NCBI GenBank assembly: GCA_903892415.1
Contig: CAITIQ010000373.1
Location: 1 to 64,000 of the forward strand
Origin: an uncultured delta proteobacterium
GTDB taxonomy: Bacteria > Myxococcota_A > Polyangia > Polyangiales > Polyangiaceae
Direction of reading: 5' to 3'
DNA: 64,000 nucleotides
Position 1 is the stretch's first letter; each line of letters opens with the position of its first letter. Of this stretch, positions 32,776-42,482 are shown one piece after another. Both the position numbers and the translations under genes were made by a program. The notes beneath the pieces were generated by a model. The model saw nothing but the letters and a program-made list of their open reading frames with translations. It did no database searches and was not told the origin of the DNA.

Positions 32776-33540
32776 GTGGCTCCGCTAACCTTTCGCTCTG
32801 GGCTTCCGCTGCTCGTCCCTCTCGTGTGCCTGCTCTGGGCGAGGCCGCAGATCGCCCACGCTTGAGGCGTTTCAGCGCCTGTCGGTGCGACGGGAGCAGT
32901 CATTTCGTGTTCGGAGGACGGGCAGGAGAGCAAAAGCGCTCCGGCGTCGCGCGGGCGCACGGCCTTGGCCGGCGGGTACTCACGCTCGCAGCTAATTTTC
33001 TTCGATGGTGAGACGGAGGCCACGCTCGAGCATGGCTCGGTCGTCGCGACCAACGACTTCTATGCAGGGAAGTTCACCGTCACGCTCGCGGCGGGCGCCT
33101 TCCTCAATGGTAGTTTGGACGCTGGGGGAGCGCCCTACGAGCTGGGTCCAGGCTGGCTGACGTCGGTTGGCCTCTCGTGGCGGGTGCTCAACGAGACGAC
33201 CGATATTCCCTACGTTGTGCTCTCGACCACGCTCGGCGGCTTGGGCACTCGCACCATGCGCAACGACGAGCGCGGCGATTACTACGGTATCGATTTCCGT
33301 TTTGGTGGCTCGGTCGGTAAAACGTTCGCTGGCTGGTTCAGCCCCTATGCGGCGCTCCGCGTGTTTGGCGGGCCGGTGCTGTGGGTGGTCAACGATGAGA
33401 CGATCGTCGGAACCGACAAGTTTCACGTACAGGGCAGCCTGGGCGCTGTGTTTTTACTGCCGCAGTCGCTCGACTTCTTTTTTGAGGGCAGCCCTGGTGG
33501 CGAGCAGGGAGTCTTCGGCGGGTTCGGCGTGCGCTACTGA
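32776..33540 (+). pseudogene. Outer-membrane barrel-like gene interrupted by in-frame TGA
   Basis: GTG at 32776 begins a textbook signal peptide (GLPLLVPLVCLLWA ... QIAHA), but the next codon, 32863-32865, is TGA. The same frame continues open for 225 codons into a barrel-like domain (GYSRSQLIFFDG, AGKFTVTLAAGAF, VGKTFAGWFSPYAALRVFGG) and ends with the aromatic FGVRY. Translation from TTG at 32965 gives 191 residues without a signal. A nonsense mutation is the simplest reading. Selenocysteine is less likely because no Cys or redox motif adjoins the TGA, although a 7-pair hairpin lies at 32878-32894. Confidence 0.55.
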
Positions 33541-33629
33541 ACGCCTTCGTTCCAAGGCCTTTGCTGGAATGTGCAGCTCGTTGAAATAAGTCTGTGCCCT
33601 CGAACGAAGAGTCGAGAGGAGGCCAGACT

Positions 33630-34151
33630 ATGCCTTACTTCGGAAGTACGCTCTTCATCGTTGCTCTGCTGCTGGGTGCCCTGGCAAGCCTGCTAGGCGC
33701 CGTTTATCTGGTATTCGCACTGGCGCGCTCAAAGGTCCGGGTTGCAGCGGAGGTGCTCGATCAGCGGCCTTTTGCGTCCGTGCTGCTGGCGCTGCCCATC
33801 GCCTTTGCGCTGATGTTGGTGCTCGCGGTCTTGAGCAACTTGGGCCCATTGGGGCAGGGGATAGCGTTCATCTGGGCTGCCCTAACAGGCGCTGCCATCG
33901 CCCTCAGCCTCGCGGTTAGCAGCCTTCACGTGGGGCTGGGCCTCGATTGCGAAAAGCCGCGCCCAGCCACCGAGAGCCTAGGCCGAGGCGCGCTGACTAT
34001 CCTCCTATCCTCCCTGTTACCGTTCTTGGGCTGGTTCATCGTCTTGCCGTTGGCTGTCTTGGGTGGGCTCGGGGCAAGTGCACTAACCGTGTTCGCAGCG
34101 CGCCGCGCCGCCCCGACGGTCAGTCCGGTCAGCCGCTGGGAGCTCGGGTGA
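33630..34151 (+). CDS. Four-helix membrane protein, unknown
   Basis: 173 residues from ATG at 33630, with GAGAGGAGG just upstream as ribosome site. Four hydrophobic segments (LFIVALLLGALASLLGAVYL; LALPIAFALMLVLAVL; IAFIWAALTGAAIALSLAV; LLSSLLPFLGWFIVLPLAVL). No charged motif suggests transport chemistry. Its stop overlaps the DUF1800 start (GTGA), so the two are coupled. Confidence 0.7.
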   Translation: MPYFGSTLFIVALLLGALASLLGAVYLVFALARSKVRVAAEVLDQRPFASVLLALPIAFALMLVLAVLSNLGPLGQGIAFIWAALTGAAIALSLAVSSLHVGLGLDCEKPRPATESLGRGALTILLSSLLPFLGWFIVLPLAVLGGLGASALTVFAARRAAPTVSPVSRWELG

Positions 34152-35605
34152 AACGCAGGACGTTTCTGTCCGCCGGGATGGCGGGCGTCGCCCTGCTCGG
34201 TACCGGTTGCGAGACCATCTCGGCGTTACGCCAGGCGCTGCGCAATAGCCATATCCCCGAACGCTTCGCGGTCGCGCAGGGCGCCGCCATCGACCCCGAC
34301 TTCCACTTCCTTTCTCGGGTGACCTTCGGCCCGCGCCCTGGTGACCTCGACCGCGTGCGTCGCCTCGGTCGCGAGGCCTTCCTCGAGCAACAGCTGGATC
34401 CGGCGCTCGACGAAGGCTTGCCCAGCCGACTCAAGGTATCGGCGATCGACGTCATGCACTTGGACCCATCGACGCTCTATGAACTACCGCCCGAGCCGAT
34501 CGAACGTCAGCTGATTCATCATGCGGTGATGTCGGCGCTGCTCTCCGAACGTCAGCTACACGAGGTGTTGGTCGAGGCCTTCGCCGATCATTTTCATATC
34601 GCTGTGGCCAAGGGGGATTGCCGGCACCTCTTGCCCGCTGACCGCCGCGACGTGATTCGCAAGCACGTGTTAGGTCCGTTCCGTGAGCTCCTGGCCGCTT
34701 CGGTCTTGTCACCTGCGATGCTGGTCTATCTGGATGGTGCAGAGAACTCGGCTGAGCACGGAGCGGTACCGAATGAGAATCATGCACGCGAGCTACTCGA
34801 GCTTCATACGCTTGGTGTGGACGGCGGCTATACGCAGCAGGACGTCAAGGAGGTAGCGCGCTGTTTGACCGGCTATGTGGTAGGGAGCAAGTGGAACCCA
34901 GGCGCTGTCGAGTTCGTCGCGGCACGTCATGACGACGGGGAAAAGCGAGTGCTAGGCCACACGATACCGGCCGGCGGAGGCCGGCTCGATCTGGACCGTC
35001 TGCTTGAGCTATTGGTCAGTCATCCAAGCACGGCGCGCAACGTCGCGCGAAGATTGGCCAAGACGTTCGTCAGCGATGACCCTCCCCATGAGCTGGTTGA
35101 AAGTATCGCCAATACCTTTGTTGCGACCGCGGGAGACCTGCGCGCCGTAACGCGAAGCCTGCTGCTCGAGGAGGGGTTTGAGAGTCATGCGGGCAAGAAG
35201 GTGAAGCGGCCCTTTCGCTTCGTGGTCTCTGCGCTTCGGGCGCTGGGGGTTACCTCGTTGGCCGAGGAGAGCGTCAGTCACTTTCTCGAGCGTATGGGGC
35301 ATAAGCCGTTCGGTTGGCCAACCCCTGATGGCTACCCGCAAAGTGGGCTGGCCTATCTGCCTTCGCTGCTGCCGCGCTTTCAGTTCAGCCGGGCGCTCGC
35401 TCAGGGCAGCCTCGAGGCGGTTGAACCCGAGCTCGGGGCGCTCTTCGTGGGCTGCTCTGGGCCCGGTGGCTCAGCTAACGTGCTCGCGCACCTGTTCGGT
35501 CGAGCGCCCTCCAAGCTGGAGGAAGAGACGCTGCTCAGTCCGCAAGCTTCACCCCAAACCACGGTGGCTATGGCTCTCTCGAGTCCAGCTTTTCAGAGGT
35601 ACTAA
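34148..35605 (+). CDS. DUF1800 lipoprotein
   Basis: 485 residues. Twin-Arg start (KRRTFLSAG) with a lipobox LLGTGC, so probably exported by Tat and lipidated. The body matches DUF1800: HFLSRVTFGPRPGD, the NENHARELLELHTLGVDGGYTQQDV motif, ARRLAKTFV and GWPTPDGYPQ. The family is always encoded next to DUF1501 in many bacteria and its function is unknown. GTG start overlaps the membrane-protein stop. Confidence 0.85.
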   Translation: MKRRTFLSAGMAGVALLGTGCETISALRQALRNSHIPERFAVAQGAAIDPDFHFLSRVTFGPRPGDLDRVRRLGREAFLEQQLDPALDEGLPSRLKVSAIDVMHLDPSTLYELPPEPIERQLIHHAVMSALLSERQLHEVLVEAFADHFHIAVAKGDCRHLLPADRRDVIRKHVLGPFRELLAASVLSPAMLVYLDGAENSAEHGAVPNENHARELLELHTLGVDGGYTQQDVKEVARCLTGYVVGSKWNPGAVEFVAARHDDGEKRVLGHTIPAGGGRLDLDRLLELLVSHPSTARNVARRLAKTFVSDDPPHELVESIANTFVATAGDLRAVTRSLLLEEGFESHAGKKVKRPFRFVVSALRALGVTSLAEESVSHFLERMGHKPFGWPTPDGYPQSGLAYLPSLLPRFQFSRALAQGSLEAVEPELGALFVGCSGPGGSANVLAHLFGRAPSKLEEETLLSPQASPQTTVAMALSSPAFQRY

Positions 35606-35606
35606 T

Positions 35607-36701
35607 ATGCATAGTATGGTGGTGATCTTTTTGCGAGGCGGGGCGGACGGGCTGTCTCTGGTGCCTCCAGTCTTCGACGACGACTACTATCGAATGCGGC
35701 CCTCGCTGGCCTTGAAGGTCGGAGCGCCTCCGCGCGAGCAGCGTGCGCTCGATACGGGCCATGCCTTTGGGTTGCATGGAGACTTCTCCCCGCTGGCCGG
35801 TTGGCTCGAGGAACGCAGCCTGTCGGTGGTCCTGGCCGCAGGCTCGGAGGACCAAACTCGCTCCCATTTTGAGGCCCAGGATCTGATGGAGCTCTCCGGC
35901 CAAAACGACGGCTGGCTTGCGCGCGCACTACGCGCTCGTGACAACGCCACTCCTAGTTCTCTGTCCGCCATTGCCCTCGGACGAACGTTGCCGGAGGCGC
36001 TACGCGGTTGCGCAGCAACGGCGATCACCGACCTCTCTGAGCTCATGAACGGAACCCCGGACGATGACCAGCTCGATAGCATCCTATCGCTCTATGAGCC
36101 GCTCGATGAATCGCGTGCTGAGCGAGAGCTTCGCCAAGGGGCGAAAAGCTCGGTAGCTGCGCTTAAATCGCTGCGCCGTCTGGCCGCCGATAAGAAAGCC
36201 GCGAACAACTTTCCGGATACGGCCCTCGGCAGGGGGTTGGCCACTGCTGCGCAATTGCTCAATCACCGTGAGGAACTGGGTCTCGGCGCCGTAACGATCG
36301 ATCAGGACGGCTGGGATTCGCACTTCGCCCAGGCCAGGTTGGTATGCGATCGGGTCGACGACCTTGCTCGCAGCTTGGCTGCTCTGCGGGAAGCGTTGGG
36401 CAATGGCTGGGATCAAACTACCTGCGTGGTCATGACCGAGTTTGGTCGGCGTGTTCAGGAGAACGTGTCGCTCGGTACCGACCACGGACGCGCAAGCGCG
36501 ATGCTGTTATGCGGTGGACAGCTGCCCTGGGCTCCCTTCGTCGGACAGTGGCCCGGCTTGTCGGAGGGGGCGCTCACGGGCCCCGGGGACCTGCGCGTGA
36601 CCACCGACTATCGCGAGCCGCTTTCATGGGTGCTTTCACAGCGCTTCGGCGTCGATGCGGCCCGCGTCTTCGGTGCTGCTCGCGAAAGCGCCGCTCATTG
36701 A
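35607..36701 (+). CDS. DUF1501 protein
   Basis: 364 residues from ATG at 35607, one base after the DUF1800 stop. Characteristic motifs: VVIFLRGGADGL, HGDFSPLAGW, RSHFEAQDLME, IDQDGWDSHFAQ, VVMTEFGRRVQENVSLGTDHGRAS. These give a fold related to alkaline phosphatase/sulfatase enzymes. It lacks a signal peptide, unlike many relatives, and may be exported with its DUF1800 partner. Substrate unknown. Confidence 0.87.
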   Translation: MHSMVVIFLRGGADGLSLVPPVFDDDYYRMRPSLALKVGAPPREQRALDTGHAFGLHGDFSPLAGWLEERSLSVVLAAGSEDQTRSHFEAQDLMELSGQNDGWLARALRARDNATPSSLSAIALGRTLPEALRGCAATAITDLSELMNGTPDDDQLDSILSLYEPLDESRAERELRQGAKSSVAALKSLRRLAADKKAANNFPDTALGRGLATAAQLLNHREELGLGAVTIDQDGWDSHFAQARLVCDRVDDLARSLAALREALGNGWDQTTCVVMTEFGRRVQENVSLGTDHGRASAMLLCGGQLPWAPFVGQWPGLSEGALTGPGDLRVTTDYREPLSWVLSQRFGVDAARVFGAARESAAH

Positions 36702-37164
36702 CGAAGGTCGACGTACTTGTAGCCGACGCTCTCGCTGGCCTCAGCGTGGTGCCGAGAGAGCTCCCGCAGAATGTCCATCGGTACGACGATCCCAGCCAGT
36801 TTGCCGTGCTCGTCGGTGACGAGAACACGATGGATCTTCTCGTCGACCATCAGGCGGATCGCGCTTATCAGCGGGTCATCCGGCTGAACCGCGAAGACCA
36901 CGCGGGTCATCGCCTCGGCGACGGCGAGGTTGTCTGCGCTGGCTCGGTCGAGCACCGCCGCGTGGTGTCGGGGATTGACCAGATCGGTATGGGAGACAAC
37001 CCCGAGTATCCGGCCATTGGAGCCTAAGACCGGCGCCCCACTCACCCGCGCTCGAAGAGCAACGTTGCCGCCTCCGCCAGCGTACAGCTGAAGGGAATGG
37101 TCAGTACGTTCGAACTCATCACATCGCGAACTCGAAGTTCGCGCGACATTGCTAGCTTGATCAA
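36695..37164 (-). pseudogene. CBS-domain pair protein with a one-base frameshift
   Basis: TTG at 37164 has a perfect AAGGAGG (37170-37176) five bases upstream and reads LRVRDVMSSNVLTIPFSCTL then AATLLFERG before TGA at 37044. The matching frame resumes at 37045 with VSGAPVLGSNG, ILGVVSHTDL and a second CBS (AMTRVVFAVQPDD ... LAGIVVPMDIL). Joining the two gives one intact CBS pair of about 155 residues. A run of three Gs where four are expected near 37046 explains the shift. CBS pairs bind adenosyl ligands such as AMP. Either a young pseudogene or a sequence error. Confidence 0.75.
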
Positions 37165-37361
37165 CGAAGCCTCCTTGTCACCCGCAGCAAAGAACGCGCC
37201 GCGCAACCGCTAGACAAGCTTTGCCAGCTTGCGCTCGCGAGAGCGGCCTTGCTGGCCGAAAGCTCTGCATCCCAACGCGCAATCCCTGCACTTTGCGCAA
37301 GAATCTCGCGCACCATTGGCAAATACTTGCGGCGCTAGGCGAGCTGGATGACGAGGCGGCG

Positions 37362-38249
37362 GTGAGTTCCGCTACCTATCTCGTTTCAGCTCCTGATCAG
37401 CCGGGCCTCGTCGCGCGCCTTTCAGGGTTTTTCTATGAACTTGGGCTCAACATTCTCGACGCGTCGAACCATACCGACGTGCACGCCGAGGGAGCTCCGC
37501 GGTTCTTCATGCGCTTGGTCGTGGACCTGGCGGGCTTGGCCAAGCCGGGCGCTGCGGAGAAGCTTGGTGGCTCTGCCGACCGCAAGGCGCTCGAGAAGGC
37601 CTTCAATGCGTTGGGTGAAGCGCTCGCGGCCTCCTGGAGTGTGGGCTACTCGGACGTATTGCCGCGCGTCGCCATGCTGGTGACCAAAGACCCGACCTGC
37701 CTTTACGACTTGATTCTTCGCCAACGCAGCGGAGAGCTGCAGTGCGAGATTCCTGTGATTATCTCCAATCACTCCCACCTCGAGTCTGTGGCAGACAGCT
37801 TCCGCATTCCGTTTGTCGCCTTGCCGGTAACGGCTGAAACCAAGGCGGCTCAAGAGAAGCAAATCCTCGCGGAGTTGAAGCGACACCACGTCGACCTGGT
37901 GATTCTCGCCCGCTACATGCAAGTCCTCACCGACGAGTTTCTGCAACAGGCGCCCTGCGTGATCAACATTCATCACGGCTTCTTGCCTGCGTTTCAGGGC
38001 GCCAAGCCCTACCACCAAGCGCATGCTCGCGGCGTAAAGCTGATTGGCGCGACGGCCCACTATGCCACCAAGGATCTCGATCAAGGGCCGATCATCGAGC
38101 AGGACGTCGCACGGGTGACCCACGGAATGGGCCCCGAGGAGCTGGTGCGCGTCGGCCGTGACGTCGAGCGTGTGGTGCTGGCTCGCGCCGTGCGAGCTCA
38201 CGTCGAGCGGCGCGTGATCGTTGAAGGCCGTCGCACCATGGTGCTGTGA
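37362..38249 (+). CDS. purU: Formyltetrahydrofolate deformylase
   Basis: 295 residues from GTG at 37362. An N-terminal ACT domain (TYLVSAPDQPGLVARLSGFF, DASNHTD) that binds Gly/Met regulators in the family, then a formyl-transferase fold: CEIPVIISNHS, ILARYMQVL and INIHHGFLPAFQGAKPYHQ with the conserved Asn/His, and the Asp in TKDLDQGPII. It hydrolyses 10-formyl-THF to formate and THF, balancing one-carbon units. The 197 bases before it contain no gene. Confidence 0.92.
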   Translation: MSSATYLVSAPDQPGLVARLSGFFYELGLNILDASNHTDVHAEGAPRFFMRLVVDLAGLAKPGAAEKLGGSADRKALEKAFNALGEALAASWSVGYSDVLPRVAMLVTKDPTCLYDLILRQRSGELQCEIPVIISNHSHLESVADSFRIPFVALPVTAETKAAQEKQILAELKRHHVDLVILARYMQVLTDEFLQQAPCVINIHHGFLPAFQGAKPYHQAHARGVKLIGATAHYATKDLDQGPIIEQDVARVTHGMGPEELVRVGRDVERVVLARAVRAHVERRVIVEGRRTMVL

Positions 38250-38254
38250 ACGGC

Positions 38255-38659
38255 CTATTGCGACCGCAAGAACACCACCTGCGCGACGCAGCCCTCGCGT
38301 TCGCGCAGGCCTACCTCAATCTGGGCGCCGTCATTGCGCAACAGTAGGTTGGCGATGAGTTCAGTCTCGGCCTCAACCTCGATCGTCCCTTGGCCGCCGG
38401 AGCGCGGCTCGAGGAAGAAGCGCAGTTGCGAGCGATCCGCGGTGTAGCCGCGCACTTTGTAGCGACCGGTCTGGGCTCCAGCCGGTGGCTTGACCGGGCC
38501 ACCGTCGCACACGGCGCCGTCCGGGGGAGGCGACTCAGAGCCGGCTGGCCGAGCCGCTTGCCGCCTCTCCGGATCAGCTTTGAAGGTCCCTTCAGGGATG
38601 GTGCCGCAGGCCGCAAGGGCCAGCAGCAAGATGCACGGGCTGCTTGGGAGGTGTGCCAT
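38255..38659 (-). CDS. Small lipoprotein
   Basis: 134 residues from ATG at 38659; lipobox LAAC, a Pro-rich linker, then a compact beta domain (GRYKVRGYTADRSQLRFFL, GTIEVEAETELI, GLREREGCVAQVVFL) with two Cys. No family recognised. Convergent with purU, four bases apart. Confidence 0.7.
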   Translation of the reverse strand: MAHLPSSPCILLLALAACGTIPEGTFKADPERRQAARPAGSESPPPDGAVCDGGPVKPPAGAQTGRYKVRGYTADRSQLRFFLEPRSGGQGTIEVEAETELIANLLLRNDGAQIEVGLREREGCVAQVVFLRSQ

Positions 38660-38761
38660 GCCGCCTTGTATCACTGAACGCTCGCTTTGGTGCTTCCGCC
38701 CAGCGCGGCTTCCTTGCCCGATAAGTCAACTTTGGCTGCATGCGGCGCTACCCTTGCGAGG

Positions 38762-39667
38762 TTGAACTGCGCTGCGGTACCCAGCCAACTCTTCCGCCAA
38801 AGGCGTGCTTGTGCGCGGCTGCTTGCTCTTTGGGTGTTGGCAATGCCGCAATGCAAGAGCAAGCCGGAGCCAGCCCCGCATCGCGCAGCCGCCAGCTTGG
38901 CCAGCCAAGAGCCGCCGGATCTCCAGGCGCTCGGAGAGCCCGCCTTCTTGCAACCAAAGGAACTTACGCCCGAGCTGCCGAACCAGCGCTTGGTGGTCGT
39001 GCTCGACCCGGGGCACGGCGCCAAAGACAACCCTGGTAACACCTCCTGCTATTGCATAGCCGAGCAGGATTTCACGCTCGCGCTGGCCTACGATCTTGAA
39101 GCGGTGCTCGATGAACTGGGCGGCTTTGACGTCGTACTCAGCCGTCGCGGCAGCGAGCTCGTCAGCTACGCCGATCGCGTTGCGCTTGCAGAGCGTCTGC
39201 AAGCCGACGCATTCATTAGCCTGCATTCGGATATTCGAGGCCAGGCGAAGCTGTGGCGACCCGACGGCACGGCGGATTGCAAGTGGAGTGAGGAGGCCCC
39301 CGGGTTTAGTGTGCTATTTAGCGATGAAGCCCTGCCGCGTATGGTCGCGGCTAGGCGCTCGCTCGGCAGTGAATTGGCCAAGGGCTTGCTCGCCGCTGAA
39401 TTCAGCCCGTACGGCGGGAAAGAGTACCTGAACCTTTATGAGTCAGACGCTGCGGCCGCAGGCCTGTTCGTCGATCGACATGAGGCCAAGAAGCGCGTCT
39501 TCGTCCTGCGCAAACCGACAGTGCCCTCGATCATCATTGAAACGCACAATGCCCTCGATCCGCGCGAGGCGAGCCGTTGGGAGGACGTCGACGTACGCAG
39601 GGCGTTCGCCTTGGCGGTGGCTGAGGGCCTTTCGCAGTTTCGCCGAGGGCTGAGTGAATCAAAGTGA
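38762..39667 (+). CDS. N-acetylmuramoyl-L-alanine amidase (Amidase_3)
   Basis: About 301 residues from TTG at 38762; the true start is uncertain (the frame opens at 38687). A hydrophobic LLALWVLAMPQC looks like a lipobox. The amidase core shows VVVLDPGHGAKD (Zn His), SLHSD (second His) and SIIIETHNALDPREA (Glu). These are the zinc and catalytic residues that cut the amide between MurNAc and the stem peptide. Expected to act on peptidoglycan from the periplasm or outer membrane. Confidence 0.85.
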   Translation: MNCAAVPSQLFRQRRACARLLALWVLAMPQCKSKPEPAPHRAAASLASQEPPDLQALGEPAFLQPKELTPELPNQRLVVVLDPGHGAKDNPGNTSCYCIAEQDFTLALAYDLEAVLDELGGFDVVLSRRGSELVSYADRVALAERLQADAFISLHSDIRGQAKLWRPDGTADCKWSEEAPGFSVLFSDEALPRMVAARRSLGSELAKGLLAAEFSPYGGKEYLNLYESDAAAAGLFVDRHEAKKRVFVLRKPTVPSIIIETHNALDPREASRWEDVDVRRAFALAVAEGLSQFRRGLSESK

Positions 39668-39730
39668 GTCGGCTCACGTGAGGACGAGGATTCATTAGGG
39701 CAATCTTCGCAAAAGGCCTAACCTGCTTAT

Positions 39731-42145
39731 ATGCGATGGCAGCTTGGCGCGTTTGCAACTTCGTTGGCCGCAATTCTTATTGCCTGTAGCGGCGAGACCA
39801 GCAGTGGCGGTGCGGGGGCTGCCCAGGCCGGTGGCGGTTCCGGCGGTCAGGGCGGTGTCGGAGCGTCGGGCGGCCAAGGTGGTAGCGCGGGTGGCTTCAC
39901 GGGCTGCATCGACTCAGGAGATTGCGACGGCGGCGTTTGCATCGACGGCGTGTGTTGCCCAACGCAAGCTCAAGCTTGCGGCGACGTCTGTTGTGATGCG
40001 GCGCAAGTCTGCCTGTTCGAGAAGTGTGTAGCTCCTGGTAACGACTGCACGACGGCTGCGGATTGCCGGCCCGGCGAATACTGTGAGACAGCTCTGGGGG
40101 AGAACGCAGGCGGCCAGGGAGGGGCCGGCGGTGGCTGCAGTGAGCCGCTGCCCGTAGCGGGCAAGTGTCTCGAGGCTCCAGCGGCCTGCGACGAGAATGG
40201 TCAGCCGGAAGGCTGCTTGCCTGCTTGCGAGTACTTTCCGCCTGTCGGTCAGCTGAGCGCGGAGCTCAAGTATCAATGGGGCTCATCGCTCGTAGCGCCC
40301 GAGCATCTCGACGTTTGGTCCACTCCTACCGTGGGGCGCCTCTACGACGCCAATTGTGACGGCGCCGTTGATGTATTGGACCCCCCCAATATCCTATTTG
40401 TTTCGGGCCGCGCGATCGAGGCGAATACCGGACTTGGTACCTGTTGCCAGTGCACCAACGGGCCGGTTTCCGCGTGCAAGAGCGGCGTGCTGCGGCTGCT
40501 CAACGGTAGGACGGGCGCTGAACTTTGGTCGCTCGAGAAGCCGTCGGAAACGTCCATCGGTTTCTCCGGCGTGAGCACGGCTATCGGCGACATCGACGCC
40601 GACGGCCGCATGGATATCGCGGCCGTGACCGGCGAGGGGTACATCGTCCTCATCGACGACCAGGGCGTCGTCAAACGCACGAGCAATCTTCCGCTTACGC
40701 AGGTATCGCACGGTACTTTCGGCTGGGGCGGTGGCCTCTCTATCGCCGATATGGATGGGGACGGCTTTCCCGAGATCGCCTACGGGGCCACGGTCTTTCG
40801 CACGACCGATAACGCGATAACGTTGGCTTGGACCGGGGCGAACGGCATCGGTGGCCGTCAATTCGACGCTCTTTCTACGTTCGTGGATCTCGACGGTGCA
40901 GCGGACGGCCAACTGGAGCTATTGGCCGGTAAGTCTGCTTATCGCGCCGACGGCACCACGCTTTGGAACCGAACGGATCTCGCGGAAGGCTACCCTGGTA
41001 TCGGTGACTTCAACGCCGACGGAGCTCCGGAGGTGGTGCACGTGGCAGGGGGGTCCCTTTGGATTCTGAACGCAGCGACTGGCGCAACCTTGGTGGGGCC
41101 GTTGGCACTACCAGGTACTGGGAGCGGCGGCCCACCCACCGTCGCCGACTTCGACGGGGACGGGATGCCCGAGATCGGGGTCGCCAAGGCGACCTTCTAT
41201 TCCGTAGTCGACGTAGACCTGCAAACCGGCCTCAGTGTGTTGTGGCAAACTCCCAATCACGATCTCTCTTCCTCGGTTACGGGCTCGAGCGTGTTTGACT
41301 TCGAAGGCGACGGGCGCGCCGAGGTTATCTACGCTGACGAGTGCTTCCTTTGGGTCTTTGACGGTCAGACCGGTGCTGTTCGCTTTGCGACTTCAACCAC
41401 CTCCTTCACTGCTACGGAGGCCTCCCTCGTCGCGGACGTCGACGGTAATGGCCATTCAGAGCTGGTCATGGTCTCCAACGGTGCCGATCCGAGCGCAGCC
41501 GGTTGGGGCTGCAAGGATGCGGCCGGTATGCCCACGGTCGTCAATGGCATCGCGTGGACCCCGAGTGCTACCGCCGCCGAGTCCTATCGCGGCCTTTCGG
41601 TCTTTGGGGATACCGCCAATTCATGGGTAGGTACGCGCACCCTGTGGAATCAGCACAGTTATCACGTGAGCAACATCTGTGATGACCGCGACAATGCCTG
41701 TGAAGCGCCAAACACTTATGGCTCAATCCCGCTGCATGAGACGTCCAATTGGACTCTCCCGTGGCTCAACAACTTCCGTCAGAACGTCCAAGACCAAGGC
41801 ATCTTCAACGCTCCCGACGCAGTGCTTTCGCTCGCCATCCCCTGTGAGACGCCCCTTACGGCAGAGGTGAGCGTTCGCAATCAGGGGCTCGCCTCGTTGC
41901 CGGCGGGCGTAGTCGTTCGCGTCTACAAAGTGGCTGGGGATGTTCTGGTCGGTCAGGGCGCTACCTCTGGGTCGCTGTTTCCTGGTCAGACCCAAGTTCT
42001 ATCGATCGAGGTGGACTCGGGGCTCGCTTCCAGCGGGGATACCTTCGTCGCCAGGGTCTTCCTCGACCCTGACAACATCACCTTCCACGAGTGCCGAGAG
42101 GACAACAACGAAAGCGCTCAAGTAACCCCGCCCTGCGCGCAGTAG
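39731..42145 (+). CDS. FG-GAP/VCBS-repeat lipoprotein with CARDB-like tail
   Basis: 804 residues. Lipobox LIAC, a Gly/Ala/Ser linker, a Cys-rich knot region (SGDCDGGVCIDGVCC ... YCETALG), then repeated D-x-D-x-D-G units (GDIDADGRMDIAAV, ADMDGDGFPEIAYG, ADFDGDGMPEIGVA, VDVDGNGHSELVM) that form a calcium-binding propeller. A C-terminal CARDB-type adhesive domain (SVRNQGLASLPAGVVV) completes it. Surface protein, likely adhesion or matrix. No neighbour is coupled. Confidence 0.87.
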   Translation: MRWQLGAFATSLAAILIACSGETSSGGAGAAQAGGGSGGQGGVGASGGQGGSAGGFTGCIDSGDCDGGVCIDGVCCPTQAQACGDVCCDAAQVCLFEKCVAPGNDCTTAADCRPGEYCETALGENAGGQGGAGGGCSEPLPVAGKCLEAPAACDENGQPEGCLPACEYFPPVGQLSAELKYQWGSSLVAPEHLDVWSTPTVGRLYDANCDGAVDVLDPPNILFVSGRAIEANTGLGTCCQCTNGPVSACKSGVLRLLNGRTGAELWSLEKPSETSIGFSGVSTAIGDIDADGRMDIAAVTGEGYIVLIDDQGVVKRTSNLPLTQVSHGTFGWGGGLSIADMDGDGFPEIAYGATVFRTTDNAITLAWTGANGIGGRQFDALSTFVDLDGAADGQLELLAGKSAYRADGTTLWNRTDLAEGYPGIGDFNADGAPEVVHVAGGSLWILNAATGATLVGPLALPGTGSGGPPTVADFDGDGMPEIGVAKATFYSVVDVDLQTGLSVLWQTPNHDLSSSVTGSSVFDFEGDGRAEVIYADECFLWVFDGQTGAVRFATSTTSFTATEASLVADVDGNGHSELVMVSNGADPSAAGWGCKDAAGMPTVVNGIAWTPSATAAESYRGLSVFGDTANSWVGTRTLWNQHSYHVSNICDDRDNACEAPNTYGSIPLHETSNWTLPWLNNFRQNVQDQGIFNAPDAVLSLAIPCETPLTAEVSVRNQGLASLPAGVVVRVYKVAGDVLVGQGATSGSLFPGQTQVLSIEVDSGLASSGDTFVARVFLDPDNITFHECREDNNESAQVTPPCAQ

Positions 42146-42174
42146 CTGTAGTTACGCGCCCAAAGGGTTGAGTA

Positions 42175-42200
42175 CGCAGCTCGGTCAAGGCCGAGCTGCG
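42175..42200. terminator. Stem-loop after the FG-GAP gene
   Basis: Perfect 10-pair stem (CGCAGCTCGG / CCGAGCTGCG) with loop TCAAGG, 30 bases after the stop. No T-run follows. Confidence 0.5.
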
Positions 42201-42248
42201 ACATCGTGACGCATTCGGGCAGCCTTTGGTTTGTGCAAAGGTGGGCCG

Positions 42249-42479
42249 ATGTTTAGTCGTGCCGCGGTGGTTTTCTTTGGGTCTCTCACTCTCTTCTTGC
42301 TCGTCGCCTGCGGGGATGACACGGCGGGGGAGAAGCCCACTTGTGAAGCGCTCGGGGAGCTCTGTCATGACTCAACGACCGAGGCTGGGATCGACTGCCA
42401 CGAAACCGCCGAGGACGCCGCAACGACCGAGGAAATGTGCCTCGAGATGGAAGCGGCCTGTCGGGCGGAATGTGAATGA
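42249..42479 (+). CDS. Small Cys-rich lipoprotein
   Basis: 76 residues from ATG at 42249. Lipobox LLVAC, then an acidic domain with six Cys (PTCEALGELCHDS ... DCHETAEDAATTEEMCLEMEAACRAECE) that could form three disulphides or bind metal. It heads the run 42249-45697 and ends only four bases before the next gene. Confidence 0.7.
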   Translation: MFSRAAVVFFGSLTLFLLVACGDDTAGEKPTCEALGELCHDSTTEAGIDCHETAEDAATTEEMCLEMEAACRAECE

Positions 42480-42482
42480 CTC

